This document shows positions 23,044 to 34,905 of a stretch of DNA of 64,000 nucleotides, one piece after another. Source of the DNA: Polytrichum commune. Lineage: Eukaryota > Streptophyta > Polytrichopsida > Polytrichales > Polytrichaceae. Each line of letters begins with the position of its first letter. Positions within the stretch are counted from its first letter, which is position 1. The stretch lies in NCBI GenBank assembly GCA_950295325.1, contig OX485809.1, positions 38,473,081-38,537,080 on the forward strand. The letters run 5' to 3'. Below the pieces are notes generated by a model that saw only the letters and a list, made by a program, of their open reading frames with translations, ran no database searches and was not told the origin of the DNA. Position numbers and translations under genes: made by a program.

Positions 23044-25540
23044 ATATGAGCTATGTTCTTCTCATGATTTAGTTAACATGTACATATTCTCCACTTAGAA
23101 TACCAGTACACATGATAAACGAGACAAGTTTAGATAGAAGGGAGATGGAATCACTTTTAGTTAAAAACATCATGAAGTAAGCTTAAACCTCTCCATATGA
23201 CTGCTTAAGGGCCCATATTGGGCTTTACAAACCTTCGAGAGTTAACCCCATGTACCCTTTTACCAATTTCATAGGTAAATATTTTGGATTTTCTCTTTAT
23301 ACAAGTGAATATGATAGTGAATAATGTTATTAGATGTGGGTCTCAAGAAGTGCCAAGACAACAAAGCTATCACTAGCTACCAAAAAGTCATTCCATAGCG
23401 CAAAGTCATGTTGTACAATTTCAAACTATAGGATATTTAAGAGGCTCAAGTTGGGGTATCAGAAGCAATTACCGACTAACTTGCATCCAATTGCCCCAAT
23501 TGGATGGTTCTCAAGTGCCCATAGGTTTGAGTACATTAGCCAACAATTTGGCCTTATTAGAGCATATCAATACATGGCAATGATGAACACATATACCTCA
23601 TGTTGTTCTTACTAAGATTAAATTTTATAAGATTTGAGAGTCTAATCCCAAATTTGTCGAAATTCACTTTAAGAAGTTTATCTCAATTCAATAACTTCAT
23701 AAAGAATAAATGTATTTTCAATGGTGCACGTGGTCATACAATGACATGTTTGTAAAGTTAGGATTGTTCACATTCAATATAGCCGTCCACATGTCTAATT
23801 TTAAAAGATTCTAACTTGAGGTGTACCACGGCATGGACATGCAAAGTGGCTACCTTAAAAAATATATGATTTTATGGCCTTTAGGGGTTATACCCTTTTG
23901 TCCTTCAGATATGCAAGATATGGAGAGAAGACTTCCGACTCCACTATAAAGGAACCGGTTTTCAATATCCCACAAATTGTTACACAAAGAAACCTTAGAA
24001 TGAAATAATCCTATATAAAACTTTGGGTATTGTAAGATGTTTTTATCATAGAACTCATAATTTGAAATGCTCATATAGAGTGAATGTATGGAATATACAT
24101 GGGTAATACAATTCTCTACTTTTAACACCCTTCACATTAGTGCTTGATAAACAATGTGTGCTCATGCCCTCATTGCAGATTCATCATTGGAGCTCAAGTT
24201 GGGTGTATTATTTACATAGTTTTGGAAAGTTTTTGACATTTTGATACACAAAAACTTGCACCCAAGAAAATTGCACATCAATTGACATGCACAGTTTAGA
24301 ACTTGATACCTAGTGCGACTTGTGAAGGAAAAGAACGCACGTCAATTAATACGTTAGAAATTGAAACAACGCATACTACTAGGTTGATGACATTAAGGTG
24401 GGAGTTTAGATTGAAATACATCCATTTTTCTTTTGAAAAATGTCATGTGACACTTTGAGTTTGAAGTTGAACGCCAAATGAAAATTGGCATACATACACA
24501 TTTGCCTCAAGGAGTCATACGAAGATGTTTAAGGTTCTTCTTTATTAGTTTTTAGTTGATGATGTTAGTCAAGACCCCATTTAAAATTACTACTTATCAA
24601 CTGCATTCTTCCCATTGGCCTACTACATGCATGACAGGAAGATTTAAAGAGGTTATGGGCATCTACAAATGACTTAGATTCAAATCAAATAACACTTTTT
24701 TTTAATCACTATTATCACATAGAACCTTATTCTCATATGAGACTCATAGTAATAATATCTAGTAAAGTAGTTTCAATCTCATTATTAAATTGAATACATG
24801 GAATAGGGGGAGAGATAATATTGCATACGAGCGTACCTCTTATCCATCCAAAACAACAACCTAAAGTGTTGTGCAACCTTAAGATTCATTTGACGCCGAA
24901 ATCATTTCTAAAGACCTCAAATTAGTTTAGTCCATGTCATTTGAGATGAATCAGTCGCAAACATATAGGGGTCATGTTTTTATATTGGATGCGTTGGATG
25001 AGAGGTATGCGACAATTCCCACTCTTCCATGCTAAAGTTCTAATCTGATTACATATGTTAGTAATGGGAGTAGTGTGTTACGCATAGAATCGTCTTTACT
25101 TCACTTTCACTAAGCACTAAGCTTAAGGTCACATCAATTGCTAAATTGGATTTCTATATCCCATGGTACGACCTTTGAATGGATTTCAAGGGCCCTCAAA
25201 TTTTCATGGTCACAATATCTAGAGCTGCTTTATTATTCATACATTCAAGCTGAACTTGGAAATTTGGGTGGAGTTATACCCCCGACACTATGCGCAAGAA
25301 TTATTTGTTCATCCCACGAATATTCACAGGAAGCATTGTTCATCCCATTATTGTTCCTTGAAAATATTATCCATAGCAACACTATCATTGAAAACATTGA
25401 CATGATTCATAATATTCTTATTATTCAAACTGGCACTATTCATTATTCGTACCAATGTCAGTTTCTTCCTATTTTCTAAGTTTCTTAACACGAAGGTGAG
25501 ATAGTGGAGGCCCATGTGTTGAATAATGTCATACGCCTTG
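23044..25540. other. Intergenic DNA, no gene seen
   Basis: The open frames at 23334-23615 (+), 23850-24128 (-) and 25138-25479 (+) are the longest here. None shows a recognisable domain, and the base composition is that of the surrounding AT-rich DNA. Confidence 0.5.
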
Positions 25541-25542
25541 GA

Positions 25543-26693
25543 GCGTATTCTAAAAGTTGGGTGAAACTTATGGGACCTCCTCTTTCCACCTCCCAAATCT
25601 TAAGAGAATTTTAGAATCTAAAATAGGGTACGTGCATGGGACCCACTGTTTTAAATCTTGGATCAGCCTATGCAAGGCTAGCTTGGCCCGTCCATCCTAG
25701 TAGGATAAGCTAGAAAGTCTATTTTTAATAGCATGACACTATTTTTTGTGTATGAAAATGTAACCCCTAACTTCCCAAACAACCTATTTCTAGTTGATGG
25801 ACGATTTCTTCCAAACTTTAACCCCACCCAACTCATTCATCCGCAATCAAAATAAATATGTACATCATCAAGCCAACATGGATGTCTACCCATAAACTCG
25901 TGACTTGTGCAATTTGGAGTTGATTAGAATGTGGGGGGGGGGGGGGGAAGAAGAAGTGGGAAGTTGTCATGTTTTTGTTGCGTTGGGGCTCATGTAAGGG
26001 TGTTGACTCCAATCAATGTTTGCCACTTCAACACAAAACTTTGCATGAACATCAAAGATGTTTATTTTGGTCAAAGTGGATGTTTTTTGATGTTCATGTA
26101 AACATTGCCTTTGTGCTCACATCAGTTGTTCAATTTAACATTTAGACACTCTATAATTTTTTAGAATTATCAACAAATATGTGGCTAGAATTATGGGGCA
26201 ATTTACACACTCCAAATGCAAGGTGGCTAGCCTACTGTGGTTTGCACATTTTGGCATGAGAATTGGTGAAGGTGCTCAACTAACGAGTTGTTCCCATTTA
26301 TTGAATTACACAAGCATTCCACTCATTATCCACGTGAATTTGGTTGGTCAAAGGTCGTTTTTGGGGGATAAAAAATGATGTTTTCTTGTGCATCACTTCC
26401 TTCAATTATAGAACCAAAACATTTCAAATGATCATTCATGCCTATTGTTTCCTTCAAAAATAGTTGATCTCCCATGTTACAAGGTCCTATGCATAAACCC
26501 CATTTTAACCTCAAAACTTGCTTATGAAAATTTCACAACCAACATTGAGCAACATGCACTCAGAACAACCCTTTCATAGGCTTGAGAAGGGTAAAACATT
26601 AAGAAAACATAGGTGACTTTGCGTTAATTTCATAAACCCAGGGTTTAGGACTAACCCCATGGTTTCAACTCCTTTACTTTACAAATAACTATA
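25543..26693. mobile_element. Family D element, split by about 0.8 kb
   Basis: The left part (25543 to about 25767) matches the left/middle of the element at 29994-30416: AAAGTTGGGTGAAACTT, GGGACCTCCTCTTTCCACCTC, ATGCAAGGCTAGCTTGGCCC, CCATCCTAGTAGGA and TTTGTGTATGA. The remainder resumes at about 26590 with GGTGACTTTGCGTTAATTTC and ends CCTTTACTTTACAAATAACT. The intervening 0.8 kb (with a 15-nt G tract at 25933-25947 and an inverted repeat at 26044-26098) is absent from the other two copies, so it is probably a later insertion. The left terminus is not clear. Confidence 0.6.
25933..25947. repeat. G homopolymer, 15 nt
   Basis: Uninterrupted G tract inside the segment that splits the family D element, followed by AAGAAGAAG. 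Confidence 0.9.
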
Positions 26694-27239
26694 ATGTCTG
26701 GAAAATTTTAAATTTTAAAATCGAACACATTTTGAGATTAAGCTTAATTGATTGGTGGACCAAGCGTAATTTGATAGAATTCAAAGCTATAAGTAAGCTC
26801 CTATCGAAACATGGGTTTGACTTCTATAGTGTCCCATAATTGAGTATCAATATATGATGCATTTTTTTATCCATAAAAATATGCACGTTATAGATCAAGA
26901 CAATATCACATATGAAACATAACTGAAGTAAATCGACCACCATTACATATGCCACATAACAATTAGTTGAAAAATAAGTGGTATAGTGATTTTCATTAAA
27001 CCCTTTTTTTTCTGTGTATTGTCCAGGATTGATCTACTCTCATTGGTGGCACACCTTAAATCTACATGTGTTCATTGTGTTAATAAAACTAACACTCTAA
27101 CTTATCGTGTTTATTTTTATTAATATCTATACTTGAAGATGCTTACATATGGTTCACCAACTTAAGGAGTTTTAGAATAGCAACTATATGGATGTCATTG
27201 CAAAATCAATATCACCAAATTTGTTTCACAAAGTTCTTA
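26694..27239. other. Intergenic DNA, no gene seen
   Basis: AT-rich, with no recognisable element. Confidence 0.5.
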
Positions 27240-27758
27240 CATAACAGTACTCAACGTTTAGCTCTTGCTATGTGGGCCCTCGTAATATAACAGTGGGGCC
27301 CTGGGCTAGATCACATCTTCATTCGGCAGGGCCCATCCCTCCCACGCCTCCTTCATTGCGTGGTTTTCTTGCTTGAACCAGCGTGGGAACACTTCCCAGT
27401 TGGGAACCAGTGTGACAATACCCGGACACTTAAACCATTAAGCTCATTTGGCACGTGAAGGAGCTCCGTCAATTAACTTGGGAATAATAAAACTGATGTC
27501 AACTTGAATATTTGTAATTTTGACCGGGTATTGTCACATTGGTTCCCAACGAGAAAGAGTTCCCATGCAATTGCAGGCAAGAAGACCCGGCAGTGAAGGA
27601 GGCGTGGGAGGGGCAGGACCTAGCTGAATGAAGATGTGATCTAGCCCGAGGCAACAATGGGATGCTTGACGAGCTACAGATGCGTACTCAAATCCAAACT
27701 AAGCTCCCAATGTCCCACTATTATGTTATGCGAGCCCGCGTTGTTGAGTAATGCTATG
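27240..27758. mobile_element. Family C foldback MITE carrying a nested insertion
   Basis: The outer ends are CATAACAGTACTCAAC and GTTGAGTAATGCTATG, matching family C copy 1 at 22657-22811. Removing the inner element (355 bp) and one 9-bp target duplication from this 519-bp interval leaves exactly 155 bp, the size of the uninterrupted copy. TA lies on both outer sides. Confidence 0.85.
27298..27652. mobile_element. 355-bp long-TIR MITE with 9-bp TSD (Mutator-like)
   Basis: The left end is GCCCTGGGCTAGATCACATC and the right end, reversed, is GCCTCGGGCTAGATCACATC. Pairing continues with interruptions for about 125 bp on each side, through CTCCCACGCCTCCTTCA, GTTGGGAACCA and TGTGACAATACCCGG. The flanks are AACAGTGGG (27289-27297) and AACAATGGG (27653-27661), a 9-bp duplication with one change. 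Long TIRs plus a 9-bp TSD are the signature of Mutator-like elements. There is no transposase, so it is non-autonomous. Confidence 0.88.
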
Positions 27759-27836
27759 TACTTTCCAACCTTCTAACCTTTAGTTTATATAAAGCGAACA
27801 ATGAGTGTTGTTATGTAAGAAAACATTGCGCTTGCA

Positions 27837-28127
27837 TTGAGCCTACAAAGGTTTATTGGAGAAGAGTTCTTCACAAGGAAATTGCAGAAGACGGGTTACT
27901 TATCTAAGAGAAAAGCTTATGCGGAAGAAACTTTGAGTGAGTTACCTCAAAATAATTATGACAAGTATGAACTAAGGCACCATCACAACCAAGAAAGTGG
28001 TAGGCGTATGAAAAAGATGAGTGGCTACTTGCAGGTTGGTTATGCTTGTTTTATTGTGGGGTTCTTCATGGATTGGGCAATTTGTGATGGGAAAACAAGT
28101 ATGTGTGGTTGGTGCCTTATTGATTAA
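27837..28127 (+). CDS. Unrecognised open frame, possible exon or gene relic
   Basis: This 96-codon frame is open from CTTGCATTGAG to a TAA and reads more like protein than its neighbours: the first 70 residues are charged and hydrophilic, with many K, R, E and Q and a run of three His (RHHHNQ, about residues 47-52). At about codon 66 the frame crosses CTTGCAG/GTTGGTTATG, a possible splice donor, after which the peptide turns hydrophobic and Cys-rich. So if the sequence was ever coding, the exon probably ended there. I do not recognise the family. It lies between a foldback element and a family B element, with no partner exon found, so chance or a captured gene fragment are both possible. Confidence 0.2.
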   Translation: MSLQRFIGEEFFTRKLQKTGYLSKRKAYAEETLSELPQNNYDKYELRHHHNQESGRRMKKMSGYLQVGYACFIVGFFMDWAICDGKTSMCGWCLID

Positions 28128-28334
28128 ATTCAAGAGACTCCCAAAACATTTGATCTCAAATGCTCGATTTCTATGGTAATTGAGTAGTCTAATGATATGG
28201 GAGGTGAGAAGTACACTAGAATAGTCCTATTTGTGTAGTCCTAATTGTATTAATGTGGGCTCTAGAGAACTACTTTGACCCACGCTATTAAGACTAATTA
28301 GTGTGGTTCATCCCATTGCAAACTCTGACACTTA

Positions 28335-28833
28335 GGGCCACTTCACACACGAGACTGAGAGCCCATGACCATTACACTTTAAGCACTCTCATAGGTGGAC
28401 AAGGCAGAGCCCGTCCAAGTTTGCTTCACACTACGCTTGAGGGACCAACGGAGTATGTGAATGCAAGATGGATGTGAAGTCTACATGGATTCCTACATGG
28501 CATCAAATGGATCATGTTGCATGGTCACTTGGACTATTTTCAAAAACCACCTCTTGGACATACGTCTAACACAAACTGGGAGACCATGGCACTCCGAACA
28601 CTCACAACAACTGATTTATACTATTTTATCATGTACGAGGACCCGCATGAATAAATATTCATTGAAATAGCATGTGGGTGAGAGCCCAATCACATATGAA
28701 CTTCACACTACACTTGAAAGTCTATGACCAAACTACATGATTTTGGAGGTGTTTTGGGACGGCCTTTGGATGCTTTCTTTTGGGCTCTCACAATTTCATG
28801 ATGACGGCTCTTGGCTCGTGTGTGAAGTAAGCC
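28335..28833. mobile_element. 499-bp TIR element, family B copy 2
   Basis: It begins GGGCCACTTCACACACGAG, identical to copy 1 at 10278, and ends CTCGTGTGTGAAGTAAGCC. It is flanked by TTA (28332-28334 and 28834-28836). The interiors align throughout, for example ATGCAAGATGGATGTGAAGT and CTACATGGATTCCTACATGG in both. The open frame 28461-28670 lies inside and is not a gene. Confidence 0.85.
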
Positions 28834-29993
28834 TTACATATTGGAATTAAGCTTCATCAACTTCTCAATGGCATCTTCCCCCTAACCCCCCCCCCCCCCG
28901 ACCTTTTAATTTAGAGGCTATTAAAACCTAATTTCTGAAGTTCATCGCATAGATTACATTATTCACATTATGGCCAAGATGCGTGCATCATAATTACGTA
29001 ATGAGAGTTGCTTCCCTTGTGGATGCAACTTTGTTCATGTCTCATACAGACATCGTTTCCTCCCCAAAAAAAAAAAAACTCCACTAGCTCCACACACAAC
29101 AGTAGCGATGCCAGGCATAATTATTTGATCCCCTTTAGATATCCCGTTTCCTAGGTATATAAACTAGGGGCAAGTTCTTAACACGGTGTCGTCTAGCTCC
29201 TACTTCAAGATAAACAAGTGATTGAAGCCTCTAGGTACTTTGTTCCCAATCTTTGTTGCTTGTGCATGACATTGACAATTCGAACTCCCCGCTTCAAGGC
29301 TCCCGAACTTTTCAATTCTATAAAACCGAGCCTTGGCACGCCTCGAACCTAAACAATTGGTTTTGGATTAGGGCTTACAATTTCTTTCTTTTTCCCGGGC
29401 AACAAGGCGAAGGACGAATCGAAGAGGGTGGGCGAGCCCGGGGGCGGGGCAAGGCAAGGCAAGGCAACGCATGCATGCCATGGAAAGAGTTTTTTTTTTC
29501 TTCTTCTTCTTTCTTTCTTTCCTTCCTTTGCTTGTTTTTTTTTCTCGGGCGGAACCCGGGTGAGGTACATGGTACCGAACAATATGACAACGGTTCATGC
29601 CGGGTCCCAATACAAGGTGTGACTCGTCCACCGATTGCCGGACACATTGTCCCCACGTTGTGGAGCTCGATGCATAGTTGCAAGTGCTAGCTAGGGGGAG
29701 AAATGTGGGCCTATCCTATGATCAATAATGGCTTTGGAAGTGGGAGAGAGAAATCCCACTTAACTTACTTACGGTGCATAATTTGGGGGTCCGTTTGGCA
29801 GACAACACATGCTAATAAGCTTGGATGTGGTTAGTGGGGCCGCCCTAAGTACATTTCACCCTTTTGTATCGGGTCACCCTAGTATGAATCGAAAGGTGAC
29901 AAGGCGGACTCACAACCCCTTACTTACTTGCCTTTCAACCCCATCCTCTCGAACCCGTTTACTATGATTGTTGAGCACTCAATAGAGTCCTCC
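28834..29993. other. Intergenic DNA, C tract and a GC-rich patch
   Basis: It contains a 14-nt C tract (28886-28899). TATATAAACTAGG at about 29156 could be a TATA box of an old element. A GC-rich patch at 29400-29690 carries a 145-codon open frame (29253-29690, +) dominated by a GA-rich then T-rich tract; its peptide has low complexity and overlapping frames are open on both strands, so I do not call a gene. Confidence 0.45.
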
Positions 29994-30416
29994 GTTAAAG
30001 TCGCTCAAAAGAGGGACGAAACCATGGGTTTTATCCTTCTTTGAGGACTAACTTTGTGTAGGAGCTTGTTGGTTCGTCGTACATTGGAGCTTACTTTGAA
30101 AGTTGGCTGAGATTTTTGGGATCTTCTTTTTCCCACTTCTCAAACTTCGAGAGAATTTCAGGATCTGAAACAGGGTATGCGCGTGGTACATGTCGCCCTA
30201 AATCCCGGATCGGGCCTATGCAAGGCTAGCTCGACCCACCCATCCTAGTAGGACAAGCTAGAAAGCCCAGATTTTTTTTATAAGTCCAACACCACTTTTG
30301 TGTATGATAATCTAAGCATTGAGAAAAAATTGGATGACTTTGTGTTAATTCTCATAAACCCAAGTCTTGGGATTAAACCCCCGTGTTTTCATCTCCTTTA
30401 CTATACAAATAACTCT
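29994..30416. mobile_element. TIR-like element family D, copy 2
   Basis: The left end (AGAGTCCTCCGTTAAAGTC, then GAAACCATGGGTTTTATCC) pairs with the right end (GGATTAAACCCCCGTGTTTTC then ATACAAATAACTCT) with gaps. A reverse-oriented copy at 35772-36168 has the cleaner terminus AGAGTTATTTGTAAAGTCCC when read in this orientation. The shared interior includes ATGCAAGGCTAGCTCGACCC and CATCCTAGTAGGACAAGCTA. I could not settle the TSD. Confidence 0.65.
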
Positions 30417-32569
30417 ACTATCAGATATTGACTTTTCATGCCTTCCATACCTACTTGACACCCATGGTATTAGGACCAATTTTGTGAATGCTATTAGTTT
30501 AATACAAAGGATGGGATAAGGGTTAGCAAGTAATTGCACCGTAGATGCTCTAAAAGTACTAGATGATGTATGTTTGATTATTATTACATTGTGTTTAATA
30601 AAATTTCAGTTCCTTGAGATCCTATGGCGGCTTCAGCTCAAAGCTAGCCAACGCTTGTCATAGAATGAGCAGGACTAGTAGTAGCCCGAGTAATGCTATG
30701 TTCACAAATATTTGAACCAAAAAACTTTCCCATAAGGTACTTGTGAGCCTTATGTGATCATGTTTCTTAATGGGAAGAAGATATCTTTGAGTGGTATGTG
30801 ACAAGGTTTGTGTTTAAAATGGACACCAAGAAGACATATGTTATGAAGAGATCGGAGTACATAACATTATCCAAACGAATTTGTACGATTGGTGGGTCTA
30901 GGGATTAATCAATATTTTTATCGGAATTATACTATGTTTACTCTCTCAGTAGAGCACTGCACTAGTAGATTCGGCCTGATAAGCTTGGGTTATGCGGTAT
31001 AAACTTGGGTTTGTTGAGAGACTAGCATTATGGCATCATGACTACCCACTTAAGTACACACATTCGCCGAGGTAGTCATTCCGCTTCCTCACAAGATTCC
31101 AAATTAAGGAATCCTTACTACAAACAACACACACGAGCGGTAACCTTCTCAAGTATTCTATTCAAAGTTTTGTCACACGAAAATTGTCCTTCCCTTTCTA
31201 AACGCTTTCTTCTTCCCTATCTCACATCTCCTCCTTCAGTTCTAACTGGTCCTTCAACATTGGTTCCTCTTCGATGGAACCTTCTACCAAGTTATCCTTA
31301 TCTAACCCTCTTTTTGGCTCATCCTTATCCATTTCCCTATTTATGTCTACTTTTAACTACTTTGGTAAAGGTAACTCCTGTTTAATTGTTCTAGGTTAAT
31401 ACAAATTGTTTTGGGTTCAATTGTCCATACAATCAAAAGGGCCTATGTGGCCATGTCAAGAGATAGAAATTTTCCCATGTTGGCCTTCAATTTTGCATCT
31501 CAAATGTCCTACTGTTGGGACTTCAATTGGCAATTTGTGTGATTTGCACATGATTTGCGATTGCTAATTGGATGACAAAGTTCCCAAGCCAATGCAACGG
31601 CCACAAATGTTTGTAGGGTTCCAAGTGCCACCATAGGGCCACATACCAAATCGCTTAAGTTGTTGGAGGTACAATTCAAGTCGAGGATATATTGTAGGAT
31701 AGTATTTTCACACTATGCGGAGCTATAACACAAAAGAAGGTTATGAAGGGTGATTATTAGACTGCATCCATATGGTTAGAACTAGTAATATCGTTAGCAG
31801 TGACTACAATACCAATTTAGAAATATATTCTTTTAGGTAATTCCATCGACAACCTAAAGTCAGAGATGGCTTATGTCCCTCGTGATGAACTTTGAAGTGC
31901 TCAATCATTAAAGTGTTAACATCGCTTTTGGGCATCTTCTATACACATACATTTTCAAATTTAGATTTTCACACTAGGGTCAAACCCTTGGGGGTGCACC
32001 TTTCCTTAAAAACCAAAAACCACGTGTGTTTGCAACTTATTCTAAAAAAAGCCCTTAGATACAAGTTTTCTTTCGTAAAATCAACCAATACATGTACAAT
32101 TTTAATGATAAAACACAAGTGACAGTATGTATGCATTGAAAGTTTACATTCATATATTGCCATTAACATCATCACACATACATTTTTTATAAAATGATAC
32201 GTCAAAGTGAACATGGTCCACTTCAATAATCAAATAAACTAGTTATGAACAATCTTCATATCCAAATTATCTATCTATCTATCTATCTAAGAAATTTCCA
32301 GCCACCCATATCCAATATTTTTGTCAATGATTGTGTGGAGCATTGTGGAGCCAATAATAAATCCATGATCACTCCAAATTTGTTGATTTTTCTATTATTT
32401 AAAATTGTGATTTGTACTAAATGATTGGAAAATGAAAACAAACACTACCTATAAGTTGATTACTTGTTATGCATTTTGTAGGTTTTACAACAAAAGACAA
32501 TTCTAAGCCTTTCAGCACAAAATATCAATTCGATTATCTTGGATCACATGCTTAGGTGGAGAGATAACT
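30417..32569. other. Intergenic DNA with a possible degraded Copia RNase H trace
   Basis: At about 30745-30880 the reading TATGTGATCATG...AATGGGAAGAAGATATC followed by GAGTACATAACATTATC resembles, at the DNA level, the RNase H end of Copia-type polyproteins. Stops interrupt it and no other polyprotein piece was found. The 115-codon frame at 31038-31385 (+) has a Ser/Leu/Pro-rich composition and no known domain. Confidence 0.3.
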
Positions 32570-32869
32570 ACACTAAATATGATATTTAGTGTCACCAATT
32601 CTAATTGTCTTGTTCAATACTAATTGTAAACCGTGGTATAGTGTCATCAACCACTAAATATTAACCCAACATTGTTTGTCATCCCTTGTAAAAAATTTAT
32701 GGGATTATCGATCTACAGTGTTGCAATTATTGTCACTTACCAAGTGTTTTTTCATCCAAATTTCAATCATCCTTGACAATATTTGTTCACTTATTCATAA
32801 GAAGTGTCATCCAAAAAGTTACCGTAGTGACATAAAATACCATATGACACTAAATATGATATTTAGTGT
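32570..32869. mobile_element. TIR element family E, copy 2 (300 bp)
   Basis: Left end ACACTAAATATGATATTTAG and right end ATGATATTTAGTGT are inverted repeats. Each end is itself a near-perfect 23-bp palindrome around ACACTAAATAT.ATATTTAGTGT. Subterminal GTGTCA words are present on both sides. Related copies lie at 21028-21392 (reverse) and 34712-34905 (truncated). The ORF 32676-32900 overlaps it and is not a gene. Confidence 0.8.
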
Positions 32870-34711
32870 ATCTACTATGTGTCGAAAGCTTGACCGATGA
32901 CCCTTATGAATAAGAAAAGAATGGAAAAGTGCATGACAAGTGGGAGTTAGGCTCGGTTTTTAATGGTCATTTGGAACTTTACGGGTTGATAAGTAGATGG
33001 GGATATGTGTGTTAGCTCCAACGTACATGATTTCATCATTGGCCTAAACAAGTGATGATGATATCGTCACTCATAAAGGTGTTTGATCCATGACAAACCA
33101 AGTTGACAACGGTCAATCTCATTTGGAATGTATTGCAACAAAGCATTATGTTTATTTGTTATATATATGAGAAAATTCGGGGGAAGAAAACAAGTCCAAA
33201 ATTGTTGTACATTGGTGACCATTATGAGCTACGCGTCAATAATGTCCAACATGTGATATTATTGGCCCACAAAATTTCAAGTAAAGATTTGGGGACTGTC
33301 TACTGTATGACATAGTAGTAATAGTAATAATAATAATAACAACGGCTCCAGCTAGAGCAAGCACACATAGAGAACATGTTTGCCTTCACGCTCCTAACTC
33401 GTGCTAGTTGTGGACTCCTACCCTATGGTCACGTGCATCCAGTATCATCAACCATTATGGTTGTCCATTGGTGGATTAAATCCAATTTACATTTGCGGAA
33501 TTTTGGGACATCAGAGTAGTTGGCACACGAGAAGTCCTTGGGCCAATGGGTGAGGTTCATGGTTGAAACCCTAAGAAATGACAACAATAGCACGGCAACC
33601 TTGGAGTCGTGCTTTCTTTCTTTTCCCTTGCAACTTCTCCAACCTTGCAACGAGACTATATTCTTTAGGTCAAGAGGTTCCTATGTCAACTATAACACAG
33701 TCCACGGCTTACAACGCTTTTAACACCCCCCCCCCAGGCGCCAACCACGGAGCAAGGTATTTGACCCTTAGAGCAAAACCACCAAAAGGCAAAAGAACTG
33801 CCCCGTTGAAAATAGCTGCAGAGCTACACCCACCAGCTTGACGCAACCGTAACAAAGCCATCACCGGACCCCGCAACTAGCTTCAGGGCCGCTATGCAAC
33901 ACACCCTACTGGTCTTCCCCAAAACCCTCCATTCCTTCAGCGTTGGCGAATCAACACACATAGGCCATGCTTTTGCAACGAGGGTTGAAAAGCCTCCGGT
34001 GGGGGGGGGGGGGGGGGGAGGAGCTCGCTCCGTACCCTCTATTCCCTTGTGCCGGCTCATAAGGAGGAGTTTTTTTAGGCTAAGGGCGATCATTTGGAAG
34101 TATGTCGTGCAGGGCTTCCCGAGGCATTCCCGATGCACGACATCCCTAGTTGGGGCTCGGATGAACTTATCGGACGGATGAAAGGAAATGCGTTACGGAT
34201 GAACGGGGCAACGGACGGACCCCACTGATTGGGCGCTGCTGCTGGGACCGGAGCCACGATTTGGATGTCTATCATTTGCATGCAAGCCTTGTAGCTCGAT
34301 GGGGTATATAAGCTTATATAGAACTAAGGAAATTCATTTTAAGGCAAGGGTGGTGTCAGTGCCATGGGCGTTCGTGCAATTGCCTAAACTGCCTTTGTAG
34401 CGCTAGCTAGCTAGCTAGCTAGGCTCCTTCTTCTTTGTGGTTGTCGCATTTGGCAAACCCTAGTTTATGTTAACTTACTGTATGTTATGTTACCCCAAGG
34501 ACAAGCCGCTCGTGGTTTAATTTAATTCGACTCCACCGATGACTCACGCCAAGGCTCTCATAAACAATCCCTTTTTCTCTCGCATGTTTTTTAAGGTTCG
34601 GGAATTTTAGGGAACCGTTTGCGGTGTCTGGGATCTGGCATCATCGCTCAGTGGCACTTTTGATGAAAGAAAAAGAAAAGGAAAAAGAAAAAGAAAAGTA
34701 TGGTTGAAAAT
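32870..34711. other. Intergenic DNA, no gene seen; G tract near 34003-34018
   Basis: A patch at about 33520-34280 is richer in GC and has overlapping open frames on both strands (33578-33841, 33894-34181, 33824-34138). A poly-G tract within it makes a run of Gly or Pro in translation. None of the peptides matches a family that I recognise. Confidence 0.45.
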
Positions 34712-34905
34712 AACAACACTAAAATATGATACTCAGTGTCACAAGTTCCTCTATCGGTCTTGCTCAATGCTCAACTTGTAAACCGCCCGTGTAGTGTCTC
34801 CGACATTGAATGTTAACATGACGATCGTTTCTTGTAGAATAGAAATAAATGAAATTGGGCATCATAGAGTTGTAATGTTGCAATGGTTTTTCATTCGAAA
34901 TTTCA
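34712..34905. mobile_element. TIR element family E, truncated copy 3
   Basis: It starts AACACTAAAATATGATACTC with AGTGTCAC, then TTGCTCAATGCTCAACTTGTAAACCG, comparable with TTGTTCAATACTAATTGTAAACCG in copy 2. The right terminal repeat is missing. Confidence 0.6.

Noticed and set aside
29253-29690. 145-codon open frame (+) with overlapping frames on both strands
   Set aside because: Low-complexity purine/pyrimidine tracts keep several frames open at once; the peptide is a Gly/Arg then Phe/Ser run without family features.
34490-34550. rRNA-like words (GTGGTTTAATTTAATTCGACTC)
   Set aside because: They resemble the GGTTTAATTCGA segment of small-subunit rRNA, but flanking conserved sequence is absent and the word is interrupted.
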